A stretch of DNA of 64,000 nt from JANRLJ01 sp034437895 (GCA_034437895.1 DAOTTO010000325.1:37044-101043); one strand, 5' to 3'; positions 17,181 to 25,990 are shown, counted from the stretch's first letter. The notes: generated from the letters alone by a model not told the origin. Numbers and translations are program-made.

Positions 17181-18944
17181 TTATACCATTGTATACAGGC
17201 TGCGATACGCCCCACCCATCGCTAGTAATTCGTGATGGGTACCTTGTTCAACGATCTGACCATGATCCATCACGACGATCAAATCTGAGTTGACAATCGT
17301 ACTCAAGCGGTGGGCAATCACAAAGCTCGTCCGCCCTTCCAACAGCCGACCAAGCGCCTCTTGAATCACTTTCTCGGTCTGTGTGTCAATATTGCTAGTC
17401 GCCTCGTCCAAAATCAGGATGCGCGGGTCTGCCAACAGCGCACGAGCAAAGGCGAGAAGCTGTTTCTGCCCCTGCGAAAGCAGCGACCCGCCCTCGCGCA
17501 CTTCGGTATGATAGCCATTTTCCAGCTTGATTATAAAGTCATGTGCGCCGACAGCCTTCGCCGCATCAATTACTTCTGCGTCGGTGGCATTTAATCGTCC
17601 GTAGCGGATGTTATCCATCACCGTGCCGGAAAATAGATAGGTTTCCTGCAACACCACGCCCATCTGATTGCGTAAGCTGTTCTGTGCAACCTGATTAACG
17701 TCATAACCATCAATCGTCAGCCGTCCTTCGCGGATGTCATAAAAGCGCATCACAAGTTTGACCATCGTGCTTTTACCCGCACCTGTATGCCCAACCAACG
17801 CGACGGTTGTTCCAGCAGGTACATCGAGGGTAATATCGTTCAGCACTACTGTATCGCTCTCACCCTCATAGGAAAAGTCAACATGCTCAAATTTGACATG
17901 ACCATTAATCTTAGGTAGATCAACCGCGCCGGGGATATCTTTGACTTCAATCGGCCTGTCTAGCAGATTAAACAGCTTATCACCCGCAGCCATCACCGAC
18001 TGAAATAAATTATAACGCTGTGCCAATTGACGAATCGGCTGAAAAAATTGATCGATATACAGCACGAATGTCAACAGCGTAAAAATTTCAAGCTGCTGCC
18101 GCAGCACCAAAGTTCCACCCACATAAATCAACAACCCCGTCGCAACCCCACCCACCAACTCGATACTGGGGAAGAAAAGCGATGAAACTAGGGTCGCGTG
18201 CATGTTAGCATTACGATTATTCAAGTTAAAGTGCTGCGCGAAACGATCAAGATTATGGATTTGGCGATCAAATGCCTGTGTCACCCGTACACCATTAAAG
18301 GCTTCCGCCAATTCCGCGTTATTCCGCGCATTGGTTTCGACCACTTGCAAATAGGTTTTGCGTGCATAAACCCGCCAGAAATTAGCGATGATGCCCAACA
18401 CAATTAATACGGCAAACGATACCCCCGTCAAAGGCAAATTAATCACCATCATCGCAATGACAATACCAATGAGCGATAATATGTCGCGGAATGTGCCCAC
18501 AACTGCCCATGTAATCGCCTCGCGTAGGGTGTTCACATCATTGATGATGCGCGAAATAAGGCGACCTGTTTCATATTTGGCGAAGAATGCCATCGAAAGG
18601 CGCTGAAGATGTTGGAATAAATCATCCCGAATTTTCTGAATAGCACTTTGCCCCGCCACAGCCATGAGCATGATCTGCCAGCGAAAACCGAGTGCGCCGA
18701 TACCCTGAATAACCATATAGGCGATTACACCGAGCGCCACCAGCATCAAATCGCGTTTTTGAACACCTTCATCGACTGCCCATCCAATGATGGGTGGTCC
18801 CGCAACGCTTGCCCCAGCAGTCAAAAGTGAAGCCGCCATCGCCCAATAAATTTTGGTCTTATTAGGCGCTAGGTAAGTGACCAGACGTTTGGTGACATCC
18901 CAGTCAAACGTTGTTTTATCTTCTTCTTGTACGATAACCGCCAT
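17181..18944 (-). CDS. ABC exporter half-transporter, consensus Walker B partner (587 aa)
   Basis: Second gene of a second two-gene exporter operon. Six membrane helices (residues about 30-320) precede the ATPase domain. Walker A is GHTGAGKST, the signature is LSQGQ, and Walker B ILILDEATSNID keeps the catalytic Glu; the switch His is in VIAHRLSTI. The upstream half-transporter ends 2 nt before this start. As in the 8-11.6 kb pair, the intact Walker B and the altered LSQGQ signature lie in one subunit and the degenerate Walker B in the other. The substrate is unknown. Confidence 0.9.
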   Translation of the reverse strand: MAVIVQEEDKTTFDWDVTKRLVTYLAPNKTKIYWAMAASLLTAGASVAGPPIIGWAVDEGVQKRDLMLVALGVIAYMVIQGIGALGFRWQIMLMAVAGQSAIQKIRDDLFQHLQRLSMAFFAKYETGRLISRIINDVNTLREAITWAVVGTFRDILSLIGIVIAMMVINLPLTGVSFAVLIVLGIIANFWRVYARKTYLQVVETNARNNAELAEAFNGVRVTQAFDRQIHNLDRFAQHFNLNNRNANMHATLVSSLFFPSIELVGGVATGLLIYVGGTLVLRQQLEIFTLLTFVLYIDQFFQPIRQLAQRYNLFQSVMAAGDKLFNLLDRPIEVKDIPGAVDLPKINGHVKFEHVDFSYEGESDTVVLNDITLDVPAGTTVALVGHTGAGKSTMVKLVMRFYDIREGRLTIDGYDVNQVAQNSLRNQMGVVLQETYLFSGTVMDNIRYGRLNATDAEVIDAAKAVGAHDFIIKLENGYHTEVREGGSLLSQGQKQLLAFARALLADPRILILDEATSNIDTQTEKVIQEALGRLLEGRTSFVIAHRLSTIVNSDLIVVMDHGQIVEQGTHHELLAMGGAYRSLYTMV

Positions 18945-18946
18945 AC

Positions 18947-20800
18947 TTAATCTCCACTCACAGATTCAATGACAGCGCGGAATTCGTCCGTTGAGCGTTT
19001 ATCGGTATCCAAGTAGCGGCGGATTTTACTAAAGTCTGCCATTTCCAGCCTGACGCGCTCTTGATCGGCAAGTTGCAGACGATAGATTTCGGCATAATGT
19101 CCATTGAGCGCCAACAACTCTTCGTGCTTGCCACGCTCCACAATCTCTCCATCACGTAAGACCAGAATTTGATCGGCGTTTTGGACGCTGCTCATGCGCT
19201 GGGCGATGATGAATGTCGTGCGATCTTTCATCAGGGTTTCAAGCGCCTGCTGAATAGTGCGTTCTGTGCGGGTATCCACACTGCTGGTCGAGTCGTCGAG
19301 TATCAAAATACGCGGATTGACCAACAACGCCCGTGCGATGGCGACACGCTGTTTTTGGCCGCCGGAAAGCGTGACACCCCGTTCCCCGATCAAGGTATCA
19401 TAACCATCAGGGAATTCCGCGATAAAGCCATGTGCGTTGGCGGCTTCCGCTGCCGCTTTGATTTCCTCAAGGGTTGCGTCTGGCTTACCATAAGCGATGT
19501 TCTCGCGTACACTCGCGGAAAACAAAAGCGATTGTTGCAGTACAAAGCCGACTTGATGCCGTATATCGTGCAAATCAACATCACGGACATCAACCTCGTC
19601 AATGGTGACACAGCCACTACTTACGTCATAAAAACGCGGGATCAAATTCACTAAAGTCGTTTTCCCTGCGCCTGTTGGCCCCAAAAGCGCGATTACTTCA
19701 CCCGGCTTTGCTTCTAAATGAATGTTCTTGAGCGCCAATTCGCTTGCGCCACGATAAGCGAAGGTGACATTCTCAAATTTCACATTGCCTCGCATTTGTG
19801 GCAGGGGCTGTGCATCTGGCTTATTTGTCAGAATCTCTTCAGAGTCAAGCGTCTCGAATACACGCTCGGCGCTGCTAATCGCTTGCGTAATCAGCAAAAT
19901 GACAAAGCCCAGAAAACGGATTGGCCCCGCCAGTAGCAAGACATAAGCATTAAAGGCCACCACAAGCCCCACTGTTACGCCGCCAAAGCCGGAGCGCTCC
20001 ATCAATGCGCCGAAGAACAACACCAATCCCGATGAAAACGCAATGATAAAAGTGCTTAAAGGAATAAACGTTCCCCATCGCTGGACTAGCGCGACTTGTT
20101 CATCATAAAGATGTTGATTTTCATCTGCAAATTTTTGAATCTCGTAATTTTCACGCGCAAAAGCCCGCACAACCTCTCCGCCAAGTGCATTTTCCTGAAT
20201 GCGATTACCCAATTTTTGTAGTCGATCCATAATCAACTTCCAAGCAGGGTCAACCGACTCGGCAAAGTTTTTGGAGGCAAAGGCCAGTGGAATCAGAGGC
20301 AACAGTGCAATAATCGCCAAAATCGGGCTGGAAATCACCATAATCAGAGCCACCCCGCCAATCAACAAAGCAGTACTCAGCCCATCAATTAACCCGTAAG
20401 CATAAAAACGCTGCATTTCGCTTACATCGCTGATGGCACGAGTAATGAGCGTTCCTGTTTGCGAATTATCATGGAAGCTAAAGGACTGATTTTGTACTTT
20501 GTCATAGACTTCATTGCGAATATCATAGGCGACATAATGCGACATGCGCTCGCCAAAATAGCGGAAAACAAAGCCCACTACCCCACGCAGCACACCCAGA
20601 AAAACCACCAGCAGACCTGCCGCCAGCATGTAAGCGCTGTCGTTGCGCTCAATACCAATGTCGATCACATCCTGTAATATAGCTGGAATAGCGATAGACA
20701 GTCCCGTACTGGCAACAACACCCAGAAGCGCTAACGTCGCCCAACTCCGATATGGGGTTAGGTAGTGTAACATCCGTTTGAGGATGACATAACTACTCAC
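18947..20800 (-). CDS. ABC exporter half-transporter, degenerate catalytic site (617 aa)
   Basis: First gene of the operon. Transmembrane domain in residues about 20-300, then the ATPase domain with Walker A GPTGAGKTT and signature LSGGQ. Walker B is ILILDDSTSSVD, with Asp in place of the catalytic Glu, and the switch position reads IIAQRMSSV, so Gln replaces His. Both changes disable the same ATP site, as expected for the non-hydrolysing half of a heterodimeric exporter. A C-terminal extension of about 35 residues (EMADFSKIRRYLDTDKRS) follows the ATPase domain. Confidence 0.9.
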   Translation of the reverse strand: MSSYVILKRMLHYLTPYRSWATLALLGVVASTGLSIAIPAILQDVIDIGIERNDSAYMLAAGLLVVFLGVLRGVVGFVFRYFGERMSHYVAYDIRNEVYDKVQNQSFSFHDNSQTGTLITRAISDVSEMQRFYAYGLIDGLSTALLIGGVALIMVISSPILAIIALLPLIPLAFASKNFAESVDPAWKLIMDRLQKLGNRIQENALGGEVVRAFARENYEIQKFADENQHLYDEQVALVQRWGTFIPLSTFIIAFSSGLVLFFGALMERSGFGGVTVGLVVAFNAYVLLLAGPIRFLGFVILLITQAISSAERVFETLDSEEILTNKPDAQPLPQMRGNVKFENVTFAYRGASELALKNIHLEAKPGEVIALLGPTGAGKTTLVNLIPRFYDVSSGCVTIDEVDVRDVDLHDIRHQVGFVLQQSLLFSASVRENIAYGKPDATLEEIKAAAEAANAHGFIAEFPDGYDTLIGERGVTLSGGQKQRVAIARALLVNPRILILDDSTSSVDTRTERTIQQALETLMKDRTTFIIAQRMSSVQNADQILVLRDGEIVERGKHEELLALNGHYAEIYRLQLADQERVRLEMADFSKIRRYLDTDKRSTDEFRAVIESVSGD

Positions 20801-20865
20801 AATACGTTCCTTATTCAGTTTAACGACTAAATAAGATAATACCTCATTTGCCTGTAATACAGGAC

Positions 20866-21279
20866 TTATTTGGACTCAAAAGAACCCATCTGAAACCAGC
20901 TTTGCAACCCGCTGTAATAGTCAATAAAACGCGCCTCACCAAGGATAACTTCCACGCCACGTTTTGAAAATTCGCTGGGTGTTTCTGCTGCGTAGATCTC
21001 TGCAACTACTGTCTTGATGTAATCTCGGATTTTCGTCATATCGACGGAAATTTCACCCGTGGTTATTCCATACTTAGAAGCGCGACGGGCAGATTGCGCC
21101 GTCTTAGCTACTTTCAACAGCGCTTTGCTCGGCACGCACCCTGTCCAAGTACAATCACCGCCCAACGCTTCACGCTCAATTAAGGCAACTTTTAAGTTGA
21201 ACTTCCCACCAAAAGCAGATGCAACTAACCCGGCAGCGCCACCGCCAATAACGACCAGATCATAATTTTCGACCAACAT
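20866..21279 (-). pseudogene. Truncated FAD-dependent disulfide oxidoreductase (N-terminal quarter only)
   Basis: The 137-residue product opens as a complete flavoprotein disulfide reductase: FAD-binding VVIGGGAAGLVAS (residues 9-21) and the redox-active pair in GGDCTWTGCVPSK (about residues 40-52), as in mercuric reductase and lipoamide dehydrogenase relatives. Homology runs to about GEARFID (residue 120) and is followed by an unrelated tail ending GSFESK and a stop. Family members have about 460-480 residues, so the NAD, central and dimerisation domains are gone. I find no continuation downstream, where the exporter operon begins 65 nt away. The remnant cannot be a working reductase, although its start and first 120 codons are clean, so the loss looks recent. 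Confidence 0.8.
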
Positions 21280-21474
21280 ATCCTAACCTCTCGCAAAATA
21301 TTGAGCATAAAAATAATCAAATCATCTCCTTAGACCCTGTTAATTTCATGACCAAAAGATGAATCTCCTCTGAGCAATTCTTAAGCCGATACTGTCTTAT
21401 AGATACTTTCAATTTTTTAATCAGGGAGATATGGGTGTGGACTTACAAGATAGCGTTAAGAATTCATTAAAAGT

Positions 21475-21503
21475 ATGGCACGTCGCATAAAAAGATGTAT
21501 AAT
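21475..21503 (+). promoter_or_regulatory. Promoter of the polyamine importer operon
   Basis: ATGGCA (21475-21480; four of six match TTGACA), a 17-nt spacer, and a perfect TATAAT at 21498-21503. Transcription from here would start near 21510 and give a leader of about 300 nt holding the stem structure and the small ORF described below. Confidence 0.6.
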
Positions 21504-21566
21504 AATAAATAGTGTCTCCAACTCGGCAGCCCATAATATCGGTTCACTTCCCCAGTAGAATCGTAA

Positions 21567-21669
21567 AATCAGCAACGTCGAGGTAAAGCGCCTTCGTAAT
21601 GCAGTAAAATCTTGCACCAAGTAGCGAAAAGCTACATTTTACCGTTGACGAAGTGTAACGTTGCTGATT
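21567..21669 (+). promoter_or_regulatory. Nested stem-loop element in the importer leader
   Basis: Four stems nest in 103 nt. Outer 12 bp: AATCAGCAACGT 21567-21578 with 21658-21669. Then 6 bp: CTTCGT 21592-21597 with 21648-21653. Then 7 bp: GTAAAAT 21604-21610 with 21636-21642. The tip is a 5-bp hairpin, GTAGC-gaaaa-GCTAC, at 21621-21635. A competing local pairing (GAGG 21580-21583 with CCTT 21591-21594) could replace part of the second stem. It lies in the transcribed leader of the polyamine importer. I do not match it to a known riboswitch class. A MITE-like insertion with 12-bp terminal repeats is the main alternative. Confidence 0.5.
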
Positions 21670-21778
21670 AAACAGAAACACTTCAGATAAATTCAAACTG
21701 CATATTGCGGATAATGCCTATCTATAGGTGTTCTTTTCGTTAACGTTTACTTGATGGAAGTCAAGGAGGTTAAAAATC

Positions 21779-21835
21779 ATGGATTTCATGTACGTTATTA
21801 ATATTGAGGGTGATCTGCCGTGGCAACCTGGTTGA
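21779..21835 (+). CDS. Possible 18-codon leader peptide overlapping the first permease gene
   Basis: ATG 21779 follows a near-perfect Shine-Dalgarno (AAGGAGG at 21763-21769, 9-nt spacing) and encodes MDFMYVINIEGDLPWQPG before a TGA at 21833-21835. It overlaps the permease GTG start (21820), which has only GAGG, so the permease may depend on translation of this ORF (coupling). The frames differ and no single-base reading joins them. The permease frame has a TGA at 21811, so it cannot start at the strong site. The peptide has no recognisable homology. Confidence 0.45.
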   Translation: MDFMYVINIEGDLPWQPG

Positions 21836-22683
21836 CTACCCAAACTCGCAAATCAAGCGGCTTTTTGCTCGCCCTGCCAGCTATCTTTTGGCTTGGTCTG
21901 TTTTTCATACTCCCCCTGATTTTCGTTTTCGTCATCAGCTTTATGTCGCGTGGCTCCGGCGGCGCGGCGGCTCTTCCCTTCACCACTGAACAATATGAGC
22001 GCGTTTTTACTGTCTACGGCGGCATCCTTAAAGATTCCGTGTGGATTGCATTCGTAACTACCGTGATCTGCCTTGCTGCGGGGTACCCACTAGCGTTTTA
22101 TATCAAAACGCGGCGTACAAGTTTCGCCCGACAGTTCGCCTTGTTCATGGTGATTCTCCCCTTCTGGACAAACTTTCTTGTGCGTACCTATGCTTGGCGT
22201 ATGCTGCTAGGTCGAGAAGGTACTATTAACTCCATCTTACTCGATCTAGGGCTTGTTGACCGTCCATTGCCGCTGCTCGGCACTTCTGGCGCAGTAATGC
22301 TCGGTCTTGTCTATGGTTTCCTACCGTTCATGGTGCTGCCAATTTACGCTTCTGTGGAACGCTTCGATTTCCGTATGGCGGAAGCAGCGGCTGATTTGGG
22401 TGCGAATGCTTGGAATACCTTTTGGCGCGTTGTCTTCCCGATGACGTTGCCGGGTGTGATTGCTGGCTGCATCCTCGTGTTTGTTCCCTCTATCGGAACT
22501 TTTGTTACCGCTGATTTATTGGGCGGACGACAGGGGCAAATGATTGGCAGCAGTATTTCGGAGCAGTTTTTGGGTTCGGGCAATATGCCGCTTGGGGCTG
22601 CCCTCTCTACAGTCATGATGAGTATGGTAATCATCTCTTTAATAGTATATGCACGTTTTGCAGACGGAAAGAAGGGGAAATAA
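21820..22683 (+). CDS. potB: Spermidine/putrescine-type ABC transporter permease (PotB-like)
   Basis: A 287-residue inner-membrane permease with six hydrophobic segments. The conserved cytoplasmic EAA loop reads EAAADLGANAWNTFWRVVFP (near residue 188), which docks on the ATPase. The N-terminus (FLLALPAIFWLGLFFILPL) is typical of PotB/PotH. The only available start is GTG 21820, because a stop lies in frame at 21811. It is the first gene of a four-gene importer and overlaps the leader ORF. The order potB-potC-potD-potA puts the ATPase last. Confidence 0.88.
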   Translation: MATWLTTQTRKSSGFLLALPAIFWLGLFFILPLIFVFVISFMSRGSGGAAALPFTTEQYERVFTVYGGILKDSVWIAFVTTVICLAAGYPLAFYIKTRRTSFARQFALFMVILPFWTNFLVRTYAWRMLLGREGTINSILLDLGLVDRPLPLLGTSGAVMLGLVYGFLPFMVLPIYASVERFDFRMAEAAADLGANAWNTFWRVVFPMTLPGVIAGCILVFVPSIGTFVTADLLGGRQGQMIGSSISEQFLGSGNMPLGAALSTVMMSMVIISLIVYARFADGKKGK

Positions 22684-22686
22684 ATA

Positions 22687-23622
22687 ATGGCTAATCGTGT
22701 TATTTCAAGGCCAGCGCTCGGCGGAATTGATCTTTCCCGGCGCGACCAAGCCCGTTTAGAGCGCGGACGTGCCTTCTATCGTCTTGGCAAAGTCGGCTTC
22801 GTCTTTTCATCGCTTGGCGGTTATTTCTTTCTTTGGGCACCCATTCTGCTCTTGGTGATTTTCTCTTTCAACGCTGGCAACAACGTCAGCAAATGGGAAG
22901 GGTTTAGCACCGCTTGGTATGCCAATATCTTTAATGGTACGGTAGGCAATGAGGCGCGTTTCGCTACTGATCTTATGCTCGGCGCACTAAAAAACAGCCT
23001 TATCGTCAGTTTTATGGCAACTGCGATTGCGACTTTAATCGGTACGATGGTCGCCCTCAGCTTGCAGCGCGGGAATTTTCCCGGTAAGCGCTTCGTCGAT
23101 GGCTTGTTGTTTTTGCCAGTTATCATCCCTGAAATTACGCAGGGTGTGTCGCTGGCGATGTTCTTCATGGTTGCATTCAAGTTTTATGAAAGTTTAACGG
23201 GACAGCACATCAACAGCGGTTTTGGCACAATTATCATCGCGCATGTCGTCTTTAATGTTTCTTATGTTGCCATTGTCGTCCGCGCACGGCTTTCTGGTAT
23301 GAATCCACGTTTAGAAGAGGCTGCCGCTGATCTGGGCGCGAGTCCCTGGACTACTTTCTGGCGTGTTACCTTCCCGTTGATTCTGCCCGGTGTAATTGCT
23401 GGGGCGCTGCTGGCGGTGACAATTTCGTTGGATGATTTCGTCGTGACCTTCTTTATGTCCGGTGTAGGGACGACCACCCTACCCATCTTCGTCTATGGTT
23501 TACTAAAACGCGCCGTCACGCCAGAAATCAATGCCATTTCGACATTGATGTTGATTGCCTCAACATTGCTGATTGGCGTTTCACTTATCCTACAAGGCCG
23601 TACTAACGCGGCACGAAGCTAA
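22687..23622 (+). CDS. potC: Spermidine/putrescine-type ABC transporter permease (PotC-like)
   Basis: A 311-residue permease with six predicted membrane segments after a charged N-terminal arm of about 35 residues (RRDQARLERGRAFYRLGK), longer than in E. coli PotC. The EAA loop EEAAADLGASPWTTFWRVTF lies near residue 215, and ISLDDFVVTFFMSG near residue 250 is a PotC hallmark. It starts 3 nt after potB and pairs with it to form the transmembrane channel. A hairpin follows the stop, ahead of the binding-protein gene. Confidence 0.88.
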   Translation: MANRVISRPALGGIDLSRRDQARLERGRAFYRLGKVGFVFSSLGGYFFLWAPILLLVIFSFNAGNNVSKWEGFSTAWYANIFNGTVGNEARFATDLMLGALKNSLIVSFMATAIATLIGTMVALSLQRGNFPGKRFVDGLLFLPVIIPEITQGVSLAMFFMVAFKFYESLTGQHINSGFGTIIIAHVVFNVSYVAIVVRARLSGMNPRLEEAAADLGASPWTTFWRVTFPLILPGVIAGALLAVTISLDDFVVTFFMSGVGTTTLPIFVYGLLKRAVTPEINAISTLMLIASTLLIGVSLILQGRTNAARS

Positions 23623-23636
23623 TCTAAACATGTAGA

Positions 23637-23659
23637 GGGCAAACTTTGCGGCTTTGCCC
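23637..23659 (+). other. Intercistronic hairpin before the binding-protein gene
   Basis: GGGCAAA (23637-23643) pairs with TTTGCCC (23653-23659) around a 9-nt loop. Downstream is CTTCTAACTC, not a T-run, so it is more likely an mRNA processing or stabilising stem that lets the binding protein be made in excess than a terminator. Confidence 0.5.
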
Positions 23660-23700
23660 CTTCTAACTCAAATTCCGATCAAAAAAGGAGAATTTCCCGA

Positions 23701-24789
23701 ATGCGTAAAACGATTCTATTTGTCTTGGTAAGTTTGCTTGTCCTCACGATTAGCGGCGCGATTGTCGCTCAAGAAACTGAACTGGAACCTTGGGTTTGTC
23801 CAGAAGGTTTTGAAGGTCAAAGCCTGAGTGTCTATAATTGGTCAACCTATATTGGGGAAACAACAATCTCCGATTTTGAAGCGTTGTGCGGCGTAACAGT
23901 TACCTATGACATCTATGATAGCAATGAGTCAATGGTTGCGCGTTTGCGGCAGGGGAATCCCGGTTTTGACATTGCCATTCCCAATGATTATATCATTGCT
24001 CTTATGCTGCGCGAAGAAATCATCCAGCCGATTGATATTACTAAAATCCCGAATCTTGCCAATATTGCGCCGGAATTTGTCGGGTTAGATTTTGACCCCG
24101 GCAACGAATACACCGTCCCCTATCTCTGGGGGACAACCGGTGTCGCTTACAATATCGATTATGTCGGCGAGGAAATTACCAGTTGGGAACAAGTCTTCGC
24201 TTATGATGGGCCTGTGGCATGGTTAGATGACTCGCGTACGATGATCGGGATTGCCCTTCTCATGCTTGGCTACGATATGAATTCAATTGAAGCGAATGAA
24301 ATTACCGAAGCCCGCGATTTCTTGATCGAAAATGGCGATAATGTTTTCGCTTTTGCTCAAGATGATGGCGAAGTCTTGTTGCAAACAGGCGAAGTTGATA
24401 TTGCCATTGAATACGGCGGCGATGTTTTTCAGGTAATTTCGGCCTGCGAGTGTGAAACTTATGTTTACATACTTCCTGAAGAAGGTTCAATTGGCGATAT
24501 TGCCAATCTTGTTTTGTTAACTGGTGCGCCAAATCCTGAACTGGCGCAGGTATTCATGGATTATATCCTCGACGCCCAAGTCGGCGCGGACATCACCAAT
24601 TTTACCCAGTATGCCTCTCCTAATGGACGGGCAATCGAACTCGGTTTGATTGATGAAGAACTTCTATCTAATCCCGCCATTACACCCAGCGAAGAGTCGC
24701 GCGCAAATTTGACCTTCTTTGAGGATATTGGCGACTCGGAAGAACTCTATCTTAACGCTTGGGAAGAGGTCAAACTCGCCCTCCGGTAA
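23701..24789 (+). CDS. potD: Polyamine ABC transporter substrate-binding protein (PotD-like)
   Basis: A 362-residue exported protein that captures spermidine or putrescine for PotBC. It has a clear signal peptide (MRKTILFVLVSLLVLTISGA, cleavage likely after IVA before QE) without a lipobox Cys. SVYNWSTYIGETTISDFEA (near residue 44) matches the PotD opening strand W-x-x-Y-I; the acidic pocket residues in YDIYDSNESM and the WLDDSRTMIGIALLMLGYD segment (near residue 178) are also PotD/PotF-like. AGGAG lies 10 nt before the ATG. Flanked by a hairpin on one side and a terminator-like attenuator on the other, so its mRNA is probably the most abundant of the operon. Confidence 0.88.
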   Translation: MRKTILFVLVSLLVLTISGAIVAQETELEPWVCPEGFEGQSLSVYNWSTYIGETTISDFEALCGVTVTYDIYDSNESMVARLRQGNPGFDIAIPNDYIIALMLREEIIQPIDITKIPNLANIAPEFVGLDFDPGNEYTVPYLWGTTGVAYNIDYVGEEITSWEQVFAYDGPVAWLDDSRTMIGIALLMLGYDMNSIEANEITEARDFLIENGDNVFAFAQDDGEVLLQTGEVDIAIEYGGDVFQVISACECETYVYILPEEGSIGDIANLVLLTGAPNPELAQVFMDYILDAQVGADITNFTQYASPNGRAIELGLIDEELLSNPAITPSEESRANLTFFEDIGDSEELYLNAWEEVKLALR

Positions 24790-24817
24790 TTGCTGTTCAA
24801 TCACTGAATTTCTCAAA

Positions 24818-24846
24818 GGGCGCAGTAGTTTACTGCGTCTTTTATT
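24818..24846 (+). terminator. Attenuator-type terminator between potD and potA
   Basis: CGCAGTA-gtt-TACTGCG (24821-24837) with three more G-C/G-T pairs below, then tcttttattg. It would stop a share of transcripts after the binding-protein gene, lowering ATPase expression relative to it. Confidence 0.7.
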
Positions 24847-24868
24847 GTCTAATCAACGGAAGAAAGCT

Positions 24869-25990
24869 ATGAAAGACATCAAGGTAGAGCTACGCAATAT
24901 TATCAAAGAATTCCCTGCCCGCCGTGATGATGTGCCAGTACGGGCAGTGGATAACGTTTCGATGGAAATCTACGACGGTGAATTTTTCGCCATGCTGGGG
25001 CCGAGTGGCTGCGGAAAGACGACGACGCTGCGCCTTATTGCAGGCTTTGAGCAGCCTACATCCGGTGAAATCTTGCTTGATGGGCAGATGATGCAGGGGA
25101 TTCCCGCGTTTCAGCGTCCGGTGAATACCGTCTTTCAGGATTATGCGCTTTTCCCGCACATGACTGTTTTGCAAAATGTGATGTTCGGCCTTCAAATGGA
25201 AAATGTTCAACGGAAAGAAGCGCAAGATCGCGCGCTGGAGACCTTAGACTTGGTACAGTTGCCCCAAGCCGCCCGGCGCAAACCAAATGAGCTTTCTGGT
25301 GGCCAGCAGCAGCGGGTGGCCTTAGCACGCGCATTAGTGAAAAGACCTTCTGTATTACTTCTTGACGAGCCGCTGGGTGCGCTTGATCTAAAGTTGCGGC
25401 GCGAGATGCAATTTGAACTCAAAGCAATGCAGCAGCAGCTTGGAATTACCTTTATTTATGTCACCCACGATCAAGAAGAAGCCCTCACCATGGCAAATCG
25501 GATTGCAGTGATGGATGGTGGGCATGTTTTGCAGATTGGCCGTCCTGATGAAATCTATGAATCGCCAGCGACCCGTTTCGTAGCCGATTTCATTGGCGAG
25601 ACAAATTTCCTGCAAGGCGAACTCGTTCAAAGAAATGGCGGTATTGGACAGGTTAATTTTAACGGAGATACATTACTTGAAGCGATGCTAGAGGATGTTG
25701 ATCCTATTCGCGGTCAAGAGGTGACTGTTGCCATAAGGCCGGAGAAAATAATACTTCTCCCTTATAATCCTCAAGCAAATAAACCTGCCGGAATGAACCT
25801 GCTTCAAGGGCATATTCAGCAAAAGCATTACATCGGTACGGATACCCGCTATATCGTGCGGGTTGGCAAAGATGCGGATTTAATCGTCCGGGTGCAGAAC
25901 ACAAATTACGATCACTCGAATGACTTTAAAAATCGTGATGTAGTGAATGTTTTATGGGATAAGCACAACGCACGAATTCTGACAGAATAG
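24869..25990 (+). CDS. potA: Spermidine/putrescine-type ABC transporter ATP-binding protein (PotA-like)
   Basis: A 373-residue ATPase. Walker A GPSGCGKTT (near residue 46), Q-loop in VFQDYALFPHMTV, signature LSGGQQQRVALARALV, Walker B VLLLDEPLGALD and switch VTHDQEEALTM are all intact. The C-terminal third is the TOBE/OB regulatory domain (VAIRPEKIILLP), typical of PotA/MalK. The frame is open back to 24719, but that stretch lies inside potD and the attenuator. ATG 24869, with GGAAGAAAG upstream, gives the family N-terminus (VELRNIIKEFPAR). The frame of the RPEKI domain shows the protein is full length. Confidence 0.9.
   Translation: MKDIKVELRNIIKEFPARRDDVPVRAVDNVSMEIYDGEFFAMLGPSGCGKTTTLRLIAGFEQPTSGEILLDGQMMQGIPAFQRPVNTVFQDYALFPHMTVLQNVMFGLQMENVQRKEAQDRALETLDLVQLPQAARRKPNELSGGQQQRVALARALVKRPSVLLLDEPLGALDLKLRREMQFELKAMQQQLGITFIYVTHDQEEALTMANRIAVMDGGHVLQIGRPDEIYESPATRFVADFIGETNFLQGELVQRNGGIGQVNFNGDTLLEAMLEDVDPIRGQEVTVAIRPEKIILLPYNPQANKPAGMNLLQGHIQQKHYIGTDTRYIVRVGKDADLIVRVQNTNYDHSNDFKNRDVVNVLWDKHNARILTE

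Noticed and set aside
19169..19654. 161-codon frame antisense to an ABC exporter ATPase domain
   Set aside because: Long antisense frames over conserved ATPase domains are common; no recognisable protein.
21567..21669. Possibility that the nested stem element is a retron msr-msd region
   Set aside because: The 12-bp end repeats resemble a1/a2, but no reverse transcriptase gene is near.
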